From Thermothielavioides terrestris NRRL 8126 (Eukaryota; Ascomycota; Sordariomycetes; Sordariales; Chaetomiaceae), in NCBI RefSeq assembly GCF_000226115.1, contig NC_016462.1, forward strand, positions 2,976,001 to 3,040,000: DNA of 64,000 nucleotides, in the 5' to 3' direction. Shown in pieces: positions 11,527-21,005 of this stretch (within the stretch, counting starts at the first letter, position 1; each line of letters opens with the position of its first letter). Under the pieces are notes generated by a model. The model saw only the letters and a list, made by a program, of their open reading frames with translations. It searched no databases and was not told where the DNA came from. A program made the translations under genes and the position numbers.

Positions 11527-12587
11527 GTGCACTGGACCGCGTCGATCGTGAAGCGTGCTGAAGACGGCAGGCCTGGCGCTTGCTGGGATATCAGTTGGCG
11601 TTTGCGATCTTTGATGTCTTTTGCGATGAGCTTCTGATACCAAAGGATACGTGTATGTGGAACTAATGCACGCCGCATGCGTCTTCGCGGCTACTTCTCT
11701 TTTCTGAGCACCGCCACTCTTCAGCGAGTCCTCCTTGCTTGCCACCTCCTGTCTTACCCTGACTGTCGAAATACCATTTCATTAGCCACCACTGTCTCGC
11801 CATCTCAAAGCTTCTGAGCCGACGGAGACAGTGAGACAGTCAATCTCGGACGTCGCAAAGGCGTACAACTGCACTGCAACGAGTCAATGACCCTGCTAGT
11901 TCACATTCGGATCCATTGAGAGGAATCAAAAGGGCCATCCTACCGAGTGTTGCCGAAGGGCGTCGCCGCCGGTCTCCCCTTTGCGGGCTCAGTCATTCCT
12001 GTGAGCCGTGGAATTTACTACAGCAGCAGAAGCTCGGAGGCTCGGAAGTTCGGCCCTTGAAAGCCCGTTCCCGGCGATTTTCCAATCTCTACTGTCTTGT
12101 TGGACAGCATGATTAAGGGTTGGAACCGAGCGAATCTAGTGTACGTCGGACGGAATTCGTACCTCCCTTCCGTTGCTTTTAGGTGAAATATTTGTCCCCC
12201 AATCCCATAATCCCTCCGTTGGCACGACGGACTTGCGCCGCATGTCCTATGCAACTGCGGCCCAGAAAGTTGGAGCGGACGGTTGCAGACGGTTGCCAAA
12301 TATTACCCCGAATATTTAAACGCACCCACCGGATTGGCCCTTCTGTACAACAAGCGAGAAACTGACGTACTAAGACAGGTTCCCGCATCGGCAGAGTGCA
12401 CATCAACCGCCGCATCATTTAGTCTAATTTGATTGTACACGCGACGAGGGAACAAACCATTGTTGACGATGACGGTGGACCCGGCCGAGGCCAAGGGACT
12501 AGAAGGGATGAATATAAAGAGAGCTCGAACAAAACAACGAGCACCTCGCTCCGGACGTCATGAGAGTCTCGATGGGCACCTTGCACA
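11527..12587. other. Intergenic region upstream of the GH2 gene
   Basis: Holds the 3' UTR of the UNC93-like gene and the GH2 promoter. Other than a TATA box at 12513 and an upstream ATG at 12560 I see no feature. Confidence 0.6.
12513..12518 (+). promoter_or_regulatory. Probable TATA box of the GH2 gene
   Basis: TATAAA lies 75 bp before the chosen ATG at 12588, a fitting distance for a fungal TATA element with a short leader. A transcript started about 30 bp downstream would include an out-of-frame ATG at 12560. Confidence 0.45.
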
Positions 12588-15182
12588 ATGTTGTTCCCGG
12601 TGTCATCCCTTCTCCTGCTCGCCATAGCCGGCTCGGCCAGCGCGGCGACGCCTGGCCGCGACCGCAGCAGTCTCAACGCCGACTGGCGGTTCTCCCGGTT
12701 TACCTCAAACCCGGACTCGCTGTCGTACAACACGCTCAGGTCATGGATCCTGCCGCAGGCCAATGACTTCCTTGTTGACGGGGCCAAGCACACGGCGCCC
12801 TCGGGCACCGCGCCCGGCAGCAACGTCGCCTACGTGCAGGCCAACTTCAACGATGCCGGCTGGCAGAGCCTGGATTTGCCGCATGACTGGGCCATCGCGG
12901 GGCCCTGGAATGCGCCGGGCATCAGCGGCGGCATGGGCCGGCTGCCTACCAACGGCGTGGGGTGGTACCGCAAGAACCTGACCGCGACGGCCTCGGATGT
13001 GGACGGCACCAAGTCCATCTTCCTGGATTTCGACGGCGCCATGTCGTACGCCGCCGTCTGGCTCAACGGGAACCTGGTCGGCGGGTGGCCGTACGGGTAC
13101 GCCTCGTTCCGTCTCGATCTGACGCCGTACCTGAAGGAGGGCAACAACATCCTGGCGGTGCGGCTGGACAACGCGGTGGAAAACTCGCGGTGGTATCCCG
13201 GCGCGGGCATCTACCGGAATGTGTGGCTCGTCAAGGTGGACAAGACGCACGTGGCGCAGTACGGAACGCAGATCACGACGCCCTCGGTTTCCTCGAGCTC
13301 GGCGACTGTGAACGTGGTTGTGCAGGTCGAGAACCTCGGCAATGCGACTCGCCAGGTCGACGTGACCACGGACATCTACGAGATCGATCAGAGCACGAAC
13401 ACAGTCGCATCGGGGGCCGCGGCGGTAGCCTCGATCAAGCCGACCACGATCAGCGTCGGCGCCGGCAAGAAGCAGGCGGTCAACGGATCCACGGCCGTCG
13501 CCAACCCGCGCCTCTGGGGCCCGCCGCCGGCCCAGACACCCAACCTGTACGTGGCCGTCACGACGCTGTCGGCCACCGGCGCCAACGGGACCAAGACCGT
13601 GATCGATACCTACGAGACGCGGTTCGGCATCCGCTCGATCGCCTACGATCCGAGCAAGGGCCTGCTGGTCAACGGGCAGCACGTCTACGTGCAGGGCGTA
13701 TGCAACCACCTCGACCAGGGCGCCATCGGCACGGCGTTCAATTTCCGGGCGACGCAGCGGCAGCTCCAGACGCTGCAGGAGATGGGCGCCAACGCGCTCC
13801 GGACGTCGCACAACCCGCCCGCGCCGGAGCTCCTCGACCTGGCCGACACGATGGGCTTCCTGGTGCTCGACGAGGCCTTCGACTGCTGGTCCTCGGGCAA
13901 GGTGACCAACGACTACCACCTCCTCTATTCGGACTGGCACGAGGCGGACCTGCGCGCCTTCATCCGGCGCGACCGGAACCACCCTTCGGTGATTGCGTGG
14001 AGCATCGGCAACGAAGTCTCCGAGCAGTCGAGCAGCCAGGGCGGCAGCTTGGGTCAGCAGCTGCAGAACATCGCCCACTCGGAGGACCCCACGCGCCAGT
14101 GCACCACGGCCATGAACGCGGCCGGGCCAACCGCCGCGCTGCCGGGCGTGATCGACATCATCGGGCTCAACTACGAGGGCGAGACCGGGGCCTACGGCAG
14201 CTTCCACAGCAGATTCCCCAACAAGATGATCTGGGGCACGGAGACGGCCTCGTGCATCAGCAGCCGCGGCACCTACCTCTTCCCGGTCACCAGCGCCAAC
14301 AGCGCCGTGTACAGCACGTCCGGCGGGGCCGACGGCACGCACCACTACCTCAGCGCGTACGAGCTCTTCACCCCGGGCTGGGGCAGCAGCCCGGACGGGG
14401 TGTTCGCGGGGCAGGACCGGTACCCGTTCGTGGCCGGCGAGTTCGTGTGGACGGGGTTCGACTACATCGGCGAGCCGACGCCGTACGGGGGCTCGGGCGG
14501 GGCGCGCAGCTCCTACTTCGGCATCGTCGACCTGGCCGGCTTCCGCAAGGACCGCTTCTACCTGTACCAGGCGCGCTGGCGGCCCGACCTGCCGTCCGCG
14601 CACATCCTGCCGCACTGGACCTGGCCGGACCGCGTCGGGCAGACCACGCCCGTGCACGTCTTCAGCGCCGCCGACGAGGTCGAGCTGTTCGTCAACGGCG
14701 CCTCCGCCGGCCGCCTGAAGCGGCCCAACGCCTCCACGTACCGCTTCCGCTGGGACAGCGTCAAGTACGCGCCCGGCTCGCTGCGCGCGGTGGCCTACAA
14801 GGACGGCAAGCAGTGGGCGGTGGACGAGCGGCGGACGGCGGGCGACGCGGCGGCGCTGAACGTGACGGTCGACCGCGCGGCGATCGCCGGCGACGGGAAG
14901 GACCTGGCGTACGTGAGCGTCGCGGTGGTGGACGCCAACGGCACGGTGGTGCCGCGCGCGAGCAACGAGGTCACCTTCTCCGTCAGCGGGCCGGGGCAGC
15001 TGGTGGCCACCGACAACGGCGATCCGACGGACTACACCGCGTTTCCGAGCGCCGCCCGCAAGGCGTTCTCGGGCCTGGCCATGGGGATCGTCAGGGCGCA
15101 GAAGGGCCAGACTGGCCAGGTCACTGTCACGGCCAAGGCGGATGGGCTGGCGCAGGGGCAGGTCACTATCACGCTGAACTAG
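12588..15182 (+). CDS. Secreted GH2 glycosidase (beta-galactosidase-like)
   Basis: Retaining exo-glycosidase of family GH2, exported from the cell. A single exon encodes 864 residues. The start at 12588 gives a clear signal peptide (MLFPVSSLLLLAIAGSASA) and has A at -3. Domain order: sugar-binding jelly roll (about 25-205, with VGWYRKNL and ENSRWYPGAGIYRNVWLV), immunoglobulin-like GH2 domain (about 210-340), TIM barrel (about 350-660), then DUF4982 and a C-terminal Ig/invasin-like domain (about 680-864). The acid/base is Glu476 in IGNEV and the likely nucleophile Glu552 in WGTETAS. The architecture resembles bacterial galactosidases acting on plant or host glycans, so an old bacterial origin is possible. 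The exact sugar (galactoside, galacturonide or another) cannot be decided. The intronless state and high GC agree with that idea but do not prove it. Confidence 0.93.
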   Translation: MLFPVSSLLLLAIAGSASAATPGRDRSSLNADWRFSRFTSNPDSLSYNTLRSWILPQANDFLVDGAKHTAPSGTAPGSNVAYVQANFNDAGWQSLDLPHDWAIAGPWNAPGISGGMGRLPTNGVGWYRKNLTATASDVDGTKSIFLDFDGAMSYAAVWLNGNLVGGWPYGYASFRLDLTPYLKEGNNILAVRLDNAVENSRWYPGAGIYRNVWLVKVDKTHVAQYGTQITTPSVSSSSATVNVVVQVENLGNATRQVDVTTDIYEIDQSTNTVASGAAAVASIKPTTISVGAGKKQAVNGSTAVANPRLWGPPPAQTPNLYVAVTTLSATGANGTKTVIDTYETRFGIRSIAYDPSKGLLVNGQHVYVQGVCNHLDQGAIGTAFNFRATQRQLQTLQEMGANALRTSHNPPAPELLDLADTMGFLVLDEAFDCWSSGKVTNDYHLLYSDWHEADLRAFIRRDRNHPSVIAWSIGNEVSEQSSSQGGSLGQQLQNIAHSEDPTRQCTTAMNAAGPTAALPGVIDIIGLNYEGETGAYGSFHSRFPNKMIWGTETASCISSRGTYLFPVTSANSAVYSTSGGADGTHHYLSAYELFTPGWGSSPDGVFAGQDRYPFVAGEFVWTGFDYIGEPTPYGGSGGARSSYFGIVDLAGFRKDRFYLYQARWRPDLPSAHILPHWTWPDRVGQTTPVHVFSAADEVELFVNGASAGRLKRPNASTYRFRWDSVKYAPGSLRAVAYKDGKQWAVDERRTAGDAAALNVTVDRAAIAGDGKDLAYVSVAVVDANGTVVPRASNEVTFSVSGPGQLVATDNGDPTDYTAFPSAARKAFSGLAMGIVRAQKGQTGQVTVTAKADGLAQGQVTITLN

Positions 15183-15391
15183 GTGGGTGGAATGGATGAG
15201 GGGACGGGAGGCAGGTAGTGGAATATCTAGATTAGTTAAGACAGGGCTTGAAATTTCAACATGAGCCGGTGCTGCCTGCTAGACTTTAAGAACTCCGATA
15301 GGAGGTAGATATCCATGCCGCCTGAGTGCAAGTTCGCCATGGCCTTTCCAAGCAATAATCACGGCGCAATGCAAATCCTGAATTACCAGGA

Positions 15392-15785
15392 CTATACGAC
15401 AGCTTCCCGACTGCCGGCCTCCTGCGTCCCTTCGACCCGCTCGATCACATCCCTCAGCCGCTTGGCTGACCTGGCCAGGTGGCCCTGCTCGTCGCTGTCC
15501 AGCGGCACACCGACGGTCCTCACGACGCCCTTCCGTCCGAGCGCCACGAGCAGCTGAACTCGGGCTGACAGTGGCTGACGGTGCGGACATCATGCCTGCC
15601 GGAGAGCACCGACGTGCAGATGCTGCCTGGGAGCACCTGGACCCGGCCGTGATCACGATAAGGTCGCACTGCCCGCCCTAGGGTGGCCGCGCGCACGCGC
15701 GTGCCGCTGTTGACGCTGTAGCCACGTCCGAGAGGTCGCGCACCTGGCTGTCGCGCAGGTCGATCTGGGCGTCGACCAGGGGCCG
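15392..15785 (-). pseudogene. L-lactate dehydrogenase remnant, frameshifted and internally deleted
   Basis: Pieces of an NAD-dependent L-lactate dehydrogenase occur in the right order but in different frames. At 15779-15723 there is LVDAQIDLRDSQVRDLSDV, the end of the second beta strand with its Asp and the following helix. At 15722-15675 comes GYSVNSGTRVRAATLG, one frame over. At about 15672-15637 comes QCDLIVITAGSR, the VITAG strand of the Rossmann fold. At 15578-15549 comes SHCQPEFSCS, and at 15553-15392, in another frame, LLVALGRKGVVRTVGVPLD through the last helix AKRLRDVIERV to a stop. The catalytic His loop and most of the substrate domain (roughly 150 residues) are missing, and the glycine-rich N-terminus is not recognisable. 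The decay is by indels. It lies between the GH2 gene and the kinase-like gene. Confidence 0.8.
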
Positions 15786-15922
15786 CTCGCTCGGAGGATG
15801 GCCGCATGTAGCGGCAGGCTCACGAGCCGGACCGCCGGGCAGGGCGATGGCATGGAGCAGTCGGGAGGCCGCGCAGCTAGGAGGTTGCCCGAGCCCCGGG
15901 GGCCGAGCAATGATAAGACTTG

Positions 15923-17941
15923 CTAGCCTGCCGTATCGTCTAATCCTTCTCCAAGACGGTCCAGCTCTTGTAGGACTTGGCGCAGCGAAGGTCTGCCTTT
16001 TCCAAACTCCTGGCTCCGCCACTCGTCGCTCTGTAGAAAGCTCTCGGCCCCAGCCAGTTCTGCAGACCACCAAGCACGAGCGGCATCGAGGACAGTTGCA
16101 GCCGTCGCCGCCGTGCCGAACTCCAAGTCAAGCTGTCCGTCCGGATACAAGGCGCCGCCTTGGCGAACGACACGCGGCGGCTTGTCGACGCCTCTTTCCT
16201 GATCAGCCCACTCCACGGCACCGTCTGTGCAGCGCTTCACCAGGTCCATCACCGCCCCGGGGGTGTTTCGAACGGCGGGGAACTCGACATCGGGATCGAT
16301 GAGCCACTGATTTGCAATGCTGCGACGCACGTTACTGAGGCCCTCGAACATGGTGTAGATGAAGAGGCCCACCGAGTACACGACAGCCTTTTCCTGGGCC
16401 GCGGCGGGGAGGAGAAACCAGGGGCGATTCGCCGCCTGAACTGGCGTTTCGATGAGGTGGGCCGGAGGCGCGTATCCGGCGAGGAGGCGGCGGTAGGAGG
16501 AAGCCACGCCGTACCCGGCGTCGTCCTCGGATCTGGACAAGAGCAGCGCGGCGCGGATGTTCTCGGCGTACTGGCGAAACAAGACTTCGGGTGCGCACCA
16601 TTCATGCCAGTTACCCCGCTGCTCAAAATCACACAGGACAACGCTGCCGCCGCCGCCGCCGTTGCCGTCGTCTTCGTCCAGCAGCACGTTGTCAGGCCGC
16701 AAGTCGGGATAAAAGGTGCCAGCCGCCTCCCGGATGTGGACGAGCGCTGCAACGACCTGGCGGCACCACTTCGCCTTGACACGGGCCGGCAGTGTCCCAG
16801 CTCGCTGCCTCGCTGGCAGCACGTCGCGCAGAGAGCCGGCGGCGAAGTGCCGCAGCAGGAAACCCACCACGCCGCGCTTGCCACCGAAGGCGCTGCGCTT
16901 GGTGACGATGGCGAGGGGCCGGGGCATCACGTTTGGATGAGGCGGGATCGTCAGGAGGAAGCGGAGCTCGTGATACATGTGTTCGACGGAGCCAACGGCT
17001 GACTTGAAGACCACTGTGCCGTCACGCCCGGGGCTTTCGACGAGGCAGACGGTATCGTGTATCTGTCGCACGAAGCGCAGCGACAAGAGGTCGACTTCCA
17101 CGGGCCAGGCATCGGCAGGGATGTCGGACCAGAGCTCGCGAAGGTCCCCCAACCTGCGCGCTTTCCGCTCAAAGTCGTGGTTGGCCACCACCGTCAGCCG
17201 CATGTCTGCCGGGTCCGAAGCGACGTTCTCAAAGACGAGCTCCGACCCAAAGGGCAATCTGCGGTACCGACCCAGGATGCTCGGATCCCTCTCACACTGA
17301 TAGTCAAGGGCGCGGCAGATGTGCCGCGAGACGCCCAGCCTGGCGATAGCCGGCCCGCTGCGCAACGGCACGCTGGCCGAAGCATCGAGCGTCGACCGCA
17401 GCGCGGGCGGGAACGTCGTCTGGTCCGGCAGAGTCACGAAGATCCCCAGCGGTGGAAGCGCGGGCAGGAGGGCGAGCGGCACGGCGAAGAAGCGCGTGCC
17501 GCAGACCGTGGCCCCGTCGATGCGCCAGCCTGCGTTGCTGTTGTTGTTGGCTTGCTCCAGCGAATCGACCCGGTTCTTGGGGTTGAGCGGCGAGAGGTCC
17601 CACGGGAGCGGCCCGACGAGGTGGGCGGACGGGTCGAGCCACTTCTGGAGTCGGCCCTCTTCCCATTCTACGAGGAATTTGGGTCTCCAGACTGCGTCGA
17701 CGAGAGCGTGGCTCAACTCCATGTGGCCAGGCTGACTGACAAGGTGCCGTGGTGCGTTGAGGGAAACGTGTTCAAGGCTTCCTTCAACTTGGTCACTTGC
17801 TGAGGGTGTTCGGTCTTTATCCGGGCTCAGAATCACCGTGACCGCAGAGGGCAGAAGTAGGTCTTCACATCCAGATCCATTATTGATTTCGGGACGGGCA
17901 GGGCTCAGCTGGGCTGCCCGACATGGAGCTAACGGGGCCAT
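15923..17941 (-). CDS. Atypical protein kinase-like protein
   Basis: Single-exon protein of 672 residues. Residues 1 to about 280 have no recognised domain, though they include a block typical of this fungal family (LRFVRQIHDTVCLVE). Residues 300-600 have a protein-kinase fold: beta-3 Lys313 in VVFK, helix C in MYHELRFLL, a catalytic-loop equivalent DLRPDNVLL with Asp413 and Asn418, and a magnesium-loop equivalent Asp438-Phe-Glu (DFE instead of DFG). The HRD motif is replaced by YPD. The segment DFEQRGNWHEWCAPEV shows the APE-like end of the activation segment directly after DFE, so that segment is very short. Lys, both Asp and Asn survive, so some catalysis is possible, but a pseudokinase is equally plausible. 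It is divergent from the Zn-cluster gene across 471 bp. The first ATG is used; another in-frame Met near residue 74 is possible. Confidence 0.82.
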   Translation of the reverse strand: MAPLAPCRAAQLSPARPEINNGSGCEDLLLPSAVTVILSPDKDRTPSASDQVEGSLEHVSLNAPRHLVSQPGHMELSHALVDAVWRPKFLVEWEEGRLQKWLDPSAHLVGPLPWDLSPLNPKNRVDSLEQANNNSNAGWRIDGATVCGTRFFAVPLALLPALPPLGIFVTLPDQTTFPPALRSTLDASASVPLRSGPAIARLGVSRHICRALDYQCERDPSILGRYRRLPFGSELVFENVASDPADMRLTVVANHDFERKARRLGDLRELWSDIPADAWPVEVDLLSLRFVRQIHDTVCLVESPGRDGTVVFKSAVGSVEHMYHELRFLLTIPPHPNVMPRPLAIVTKRSAFGGKRGVVGFLLRHFAAGSLRDVLPARQRAGTLPARVKAKWCRQVVAALVHIREAAGTFYPDLRPDNVLLDEDDGNGGGGGSVVLCDFEQRGNWHEWCAPEVLFRQYAENIRAALLLSRSEDDAGYGVASSYRRLLAGYAPPAHLIETPVQAANRPWFLLPAAAQEKAVVYSVGLFIYTMFEGLSNVRRSIANQWLIDPDVEFPAVRNTPGAVMDLVKRCTDGAVEWADQERGVDKPPRVVRQGGALYPDGQLDLEFGTAATAATVLDAARAWWSAELAGAESFLQSDEWRSQEFGKGRPSLRQVLQELDRLGEGLDDTAG

Positions 17942-18412
17942 GCCGGCCCTCGAAGTGCAGGCGACGCAGGCAGTGCTGTTGCTCTCGGAACGGGAAGGGA
18001 ACTGTACCTAGGTACCTACGAAGTACGGATACATGCACTCCCCTTGATTTCTCATGCACGGCGTGACGGTGCAACGTGGGGGCTCATCGGTTCCCCCGTT
18101 AAGTGAGCCCGTTGATTGGTGGCCTTGCGCTTCTCCTCTCTGTGCCACGGCACCACCTGGCCCAAGGGAGCTTGGGAACACTTCCGAGGAATTCAGGCAA
18201 TGGGGGGGTCTCAGGCCTGCCCAATTAACGACGACAGAGACCCAAATCGTCCACCCCCGACTCCATTCGCCCTGTCAGCAACCTGAGCATCGCCAGGTCC
18301 CCCCCCCCCCCCCCCCCCCCCGTCCCTTCCCAACAGACTCCCAGACCAGACTCGCGTCCCAAAGATAGACACGACCTAGCGCTAAGTGGACAGCCCAAGG
18401 GGTACCGGAGAA
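17942..18412. promoter_or_regulatory. Divergent promoter region of kinase-like and Zn-cluster genes
   Basis: The two genes start 471 bp apart on opposite strands, so the region must carry both promoters. It includes a run of 23 C (18299-18321), 92 bp before the ATG of the plus-strand gene. Confidence 0.5.
18299..18321 (+). repeat. Poly-C tract, 23 bp
   Basis: An uninterrupted C run in the probable 5' UTR or core promoter of the gene at 18413. Such tracts vary in length by slippage and can also carry sequencing error. Confidence 0.9.
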
Positions 18413-20629
18413 ATGGACATGGATATCAGCATGGATTGGGCGACATCGCTCGATTGGCCCAAGGCAATGGACGACGTCGATCTTCTTCTGCTGGGGCTAG
18501 GCCCTGATGGCGCCTTCAACGGCGGACTAGCGGTAGGCCCGGCGTCCGCCTCATCTGCTTCCCGCACCGTCCCGTTTGATCACACAGCTAGCGGCAGAAT
18601 CACCGAGCTTGACGACGAGGCCGCGCCGTCTGATCTGGCTGCCGAGACCTCATGGCGCGAAGGCGGGACCGAACATGCGCGTGCGGCGCTAGGCTTGGTC
18701 GGCCTACCCAGCCGCGGCAACATTAACATCGGTGCACAACGTTCCTTGGCTTTCCGTCCCAGCTCCGAGACATCCTCCACAAGTGGCGACTCATCATGGG
18801 TTATCACCACGCCGGTCTCGAGCGACCATGGATCCTCGTCGGACCAGCCAAACAGCACTAGGGCGACGCCAGGAGCGGAGGCCTTGGGTATCGCGGATCC
18901 GCGGTTGCTTGGCCCTTGTAGCAGGGTTTGGGTTGTGCCCAGGGTTGGATTCTCCCCCTGCCTCTCCGTCGTCGTCCGCCTCCTGATGACCAGGGGATGT
19001 AGAAAACTCGCAAGAAACGGCGAACGGCGAGCCCGAACAAGCCGTCCGGCGTTGCCGAGAAGGCGGCCCCACGTCGGCGAGGCCCCTTCCGAGACGAAGA
19101 ATCGCGCACGCAGACGGCACTGACGAGAGAGCTGAGGTCCTGCGTGAGATGCAGGATGTTAAGAATTCGAGTAATTTACTTATTAGCATCATCCCCCACC
19201 TAGCATTTGTTTTGCCCACTGAGGGGTCCGAAAAGACTGACTCGGCTCGCCAGTGCCACCCGAACCTGTCGGATCGCCAGGGGCCCTGCCTAAACTGCCT
19301 GGCGCTCACAGTCCCGGTCATCCGCAAACTCCCTTGCCTCCGTTGGATCATCACGGACTCATCACTGTATCGCGAACAAAGCAAGCCGTACCAGCTGTTC
19401 TCTACCCGGTGGCAGTCCATGGACCTCGTTGACGTCGACACCTGGGCATCGAGCGAGGTCAGGCGGATCCGCCTGTCCCAGATATACCTTGACGCCCCAT
19501 ACGAAGTCGAGGTCAGGGAGTTCGTGCCGGTCGAGGGTGATATGCTGGAGGAGAAGTGGACCAGCAACGGCGTCACCCGGTCGCACAGGATCCCCCGTTA
19601 CGCCCTTGCCGATATGGAAAAGTCGGCCGCAGTCTTGCAGGCTTTCATCCAGGACAACATCGCGAGGTATATCTGCGGGACGGTTGGGCAGTCAGACGAG
19701 TTGATCTGGCAGACGTATTTCTTTGCATTCAGGCATGCACACAGTGCCAGGGTAGGTATATATGTACCGATTACGCTCCGGAGCGGGAACCTTTTTGGCT
19801 AAGCGCTGCTCGGCACCAGACACCCGCAGAGCGAGAGCTCGTCCTCAATGCCTTCCGGTTCTGGGTGGCTTGCCGAAAGACCAGCAACCCCGAGCACATC
19901 CTCGGAGACGACAAGCTCGGAGGCGACCCGGTCGACGATCCGTCCAGCGTCTTCTACGGCCGGGTCCCCATGCCGGTCATCATGATCGCCCAGATGGAAT
20001 GCATCCTGTACAGCCGAGTGCTGCGGCCGGTGCACAAGAAGCTCCTGGACCAGCTCAACTTTCTGGTCAAGGAGAACAAGCGACAGTACTGGCTGACGCT
20101 CTATCTCACCCTGTTCATCCTGTTGCATAGCTGTGCCATGGTCTCGAGACGCGACTGGGAAACGGCTCGGCAGTACAACCTCCGGGTGAGTTGGTCACGA
20201 AGGATGGGGCAATGCTTAACTGACTTTCGGTCCAACAGGACGAGTATTGCAATCACGAGAGCATTTCCAAGCACCAGAGCGGGGTCAACGTGATGCTTGC
20301 CCATTTTCACTATCTGAACAAGGGCGTTCATCCATTTCGGATGACATACGACGCTGCCGGCCTTCGAAAGCTTTCCAATGCCGCGGAATTGAATGATACG
20401 CAACTCGCCTTTGTCAAGTTGACTTCCCATCTGCTCAGAGAGCCTTCACGAGGTGGGTTGCGGTCAAAAGATCAACGCGGGCCTCAAAGTGTTGTTCCTG
20501 GCGCTGACAAGGTGTGACGCGACAGTGGCTGAGATCGCATCTGTGAGAGCGAGGAGGGATTTCAACCACGATTTGTACTGGGTCGCGCAGCTTTACGAAG
20601 AGAATTGGGTCCCGGGCCCGACTGCCTGA
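18413..20629 (+). CDS. Zn(II)2Cys6-type regulator family protein
   Basis: Member of a large fungal family of predicted nuclear regulators with a cysteine cluster followed by a conserved C-terminal region. Six exons: 18413..18887, 18994..19143, 19204..19751, 19820..20185, 20239..20452 and 20526..20629. All phases close, giving 618 residues. Family marks are SLYREQSKPYQLFSTRWQSM, DAPYEVEVREFVPVEGDM, FRFWVACRKTSNPEHILGDD, LLHSCAMVSRRDWETARQ, MLAHFHYLNKGVHPF and the terminal FNHDLYWVAQLYEENW. The second half of the cysteine cluster is present (GPCLNCLA and KLPC in exon 3). The first C-x2-C-x6-C half is not found in frame. The exon 1/2 junction and the 60-bp in-frame intron at 19144-19203 are the weakest parts of the model. 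Without the first cysteines DNA binding is doubtful. Confidence 0.72.
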
Positions 20630-20967
20630 AGGTAATCCTGGGATGCAGTGGCCAGTGTCTAAATGCCATGCCATGATTTCTCCGTGAGTTGCCATCGATT
20701 CTTTCTCATCCTAGAGTGAGCAACAAGACATACACCGCAGGCAGAAGTAGAAGCAGAAGCTGATGTACCTCGGGTTCGAAGGTTTTTTGTCAAGCTCAGC
20801 CTACTTGCCTGGGCGACGCAGACAAGAGGTTCCAAAGACCTAAACACGCAGAAACAAACCAGCGCGGCAGCAAAAGACACTCCAGCAGGAGCAAAGTCCC
20901 TGGATCATGTCAACAGCGAGCGGTAGAAAGACGATGAGAAGACAACACACGCGGACTATTGCGACAG

Positions 20968-20986
20968 AAAAAAAAAAAAAAAAAAA
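20968..20986 (+). repeat. Poly-A tract, 19 bp
   Basis: An A run just beyond the stop codon of the TauD-like gene, in the 377-bp space between two convergent genes. On the minus strand it is a T run in the 3' UTR. Confidence 0.85.
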
Positions 20987-21005
20987 GGAAAGGTCTGTGT
21001 CAGCA

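Noticed and set aside
12741..14657. 638-codon open frame antisense to the GH2 gene
   Set aside because: It is Arg/Val/Gly/Ala-rich shadow coding produced by GC-rich third positions of the real gene; no family features.
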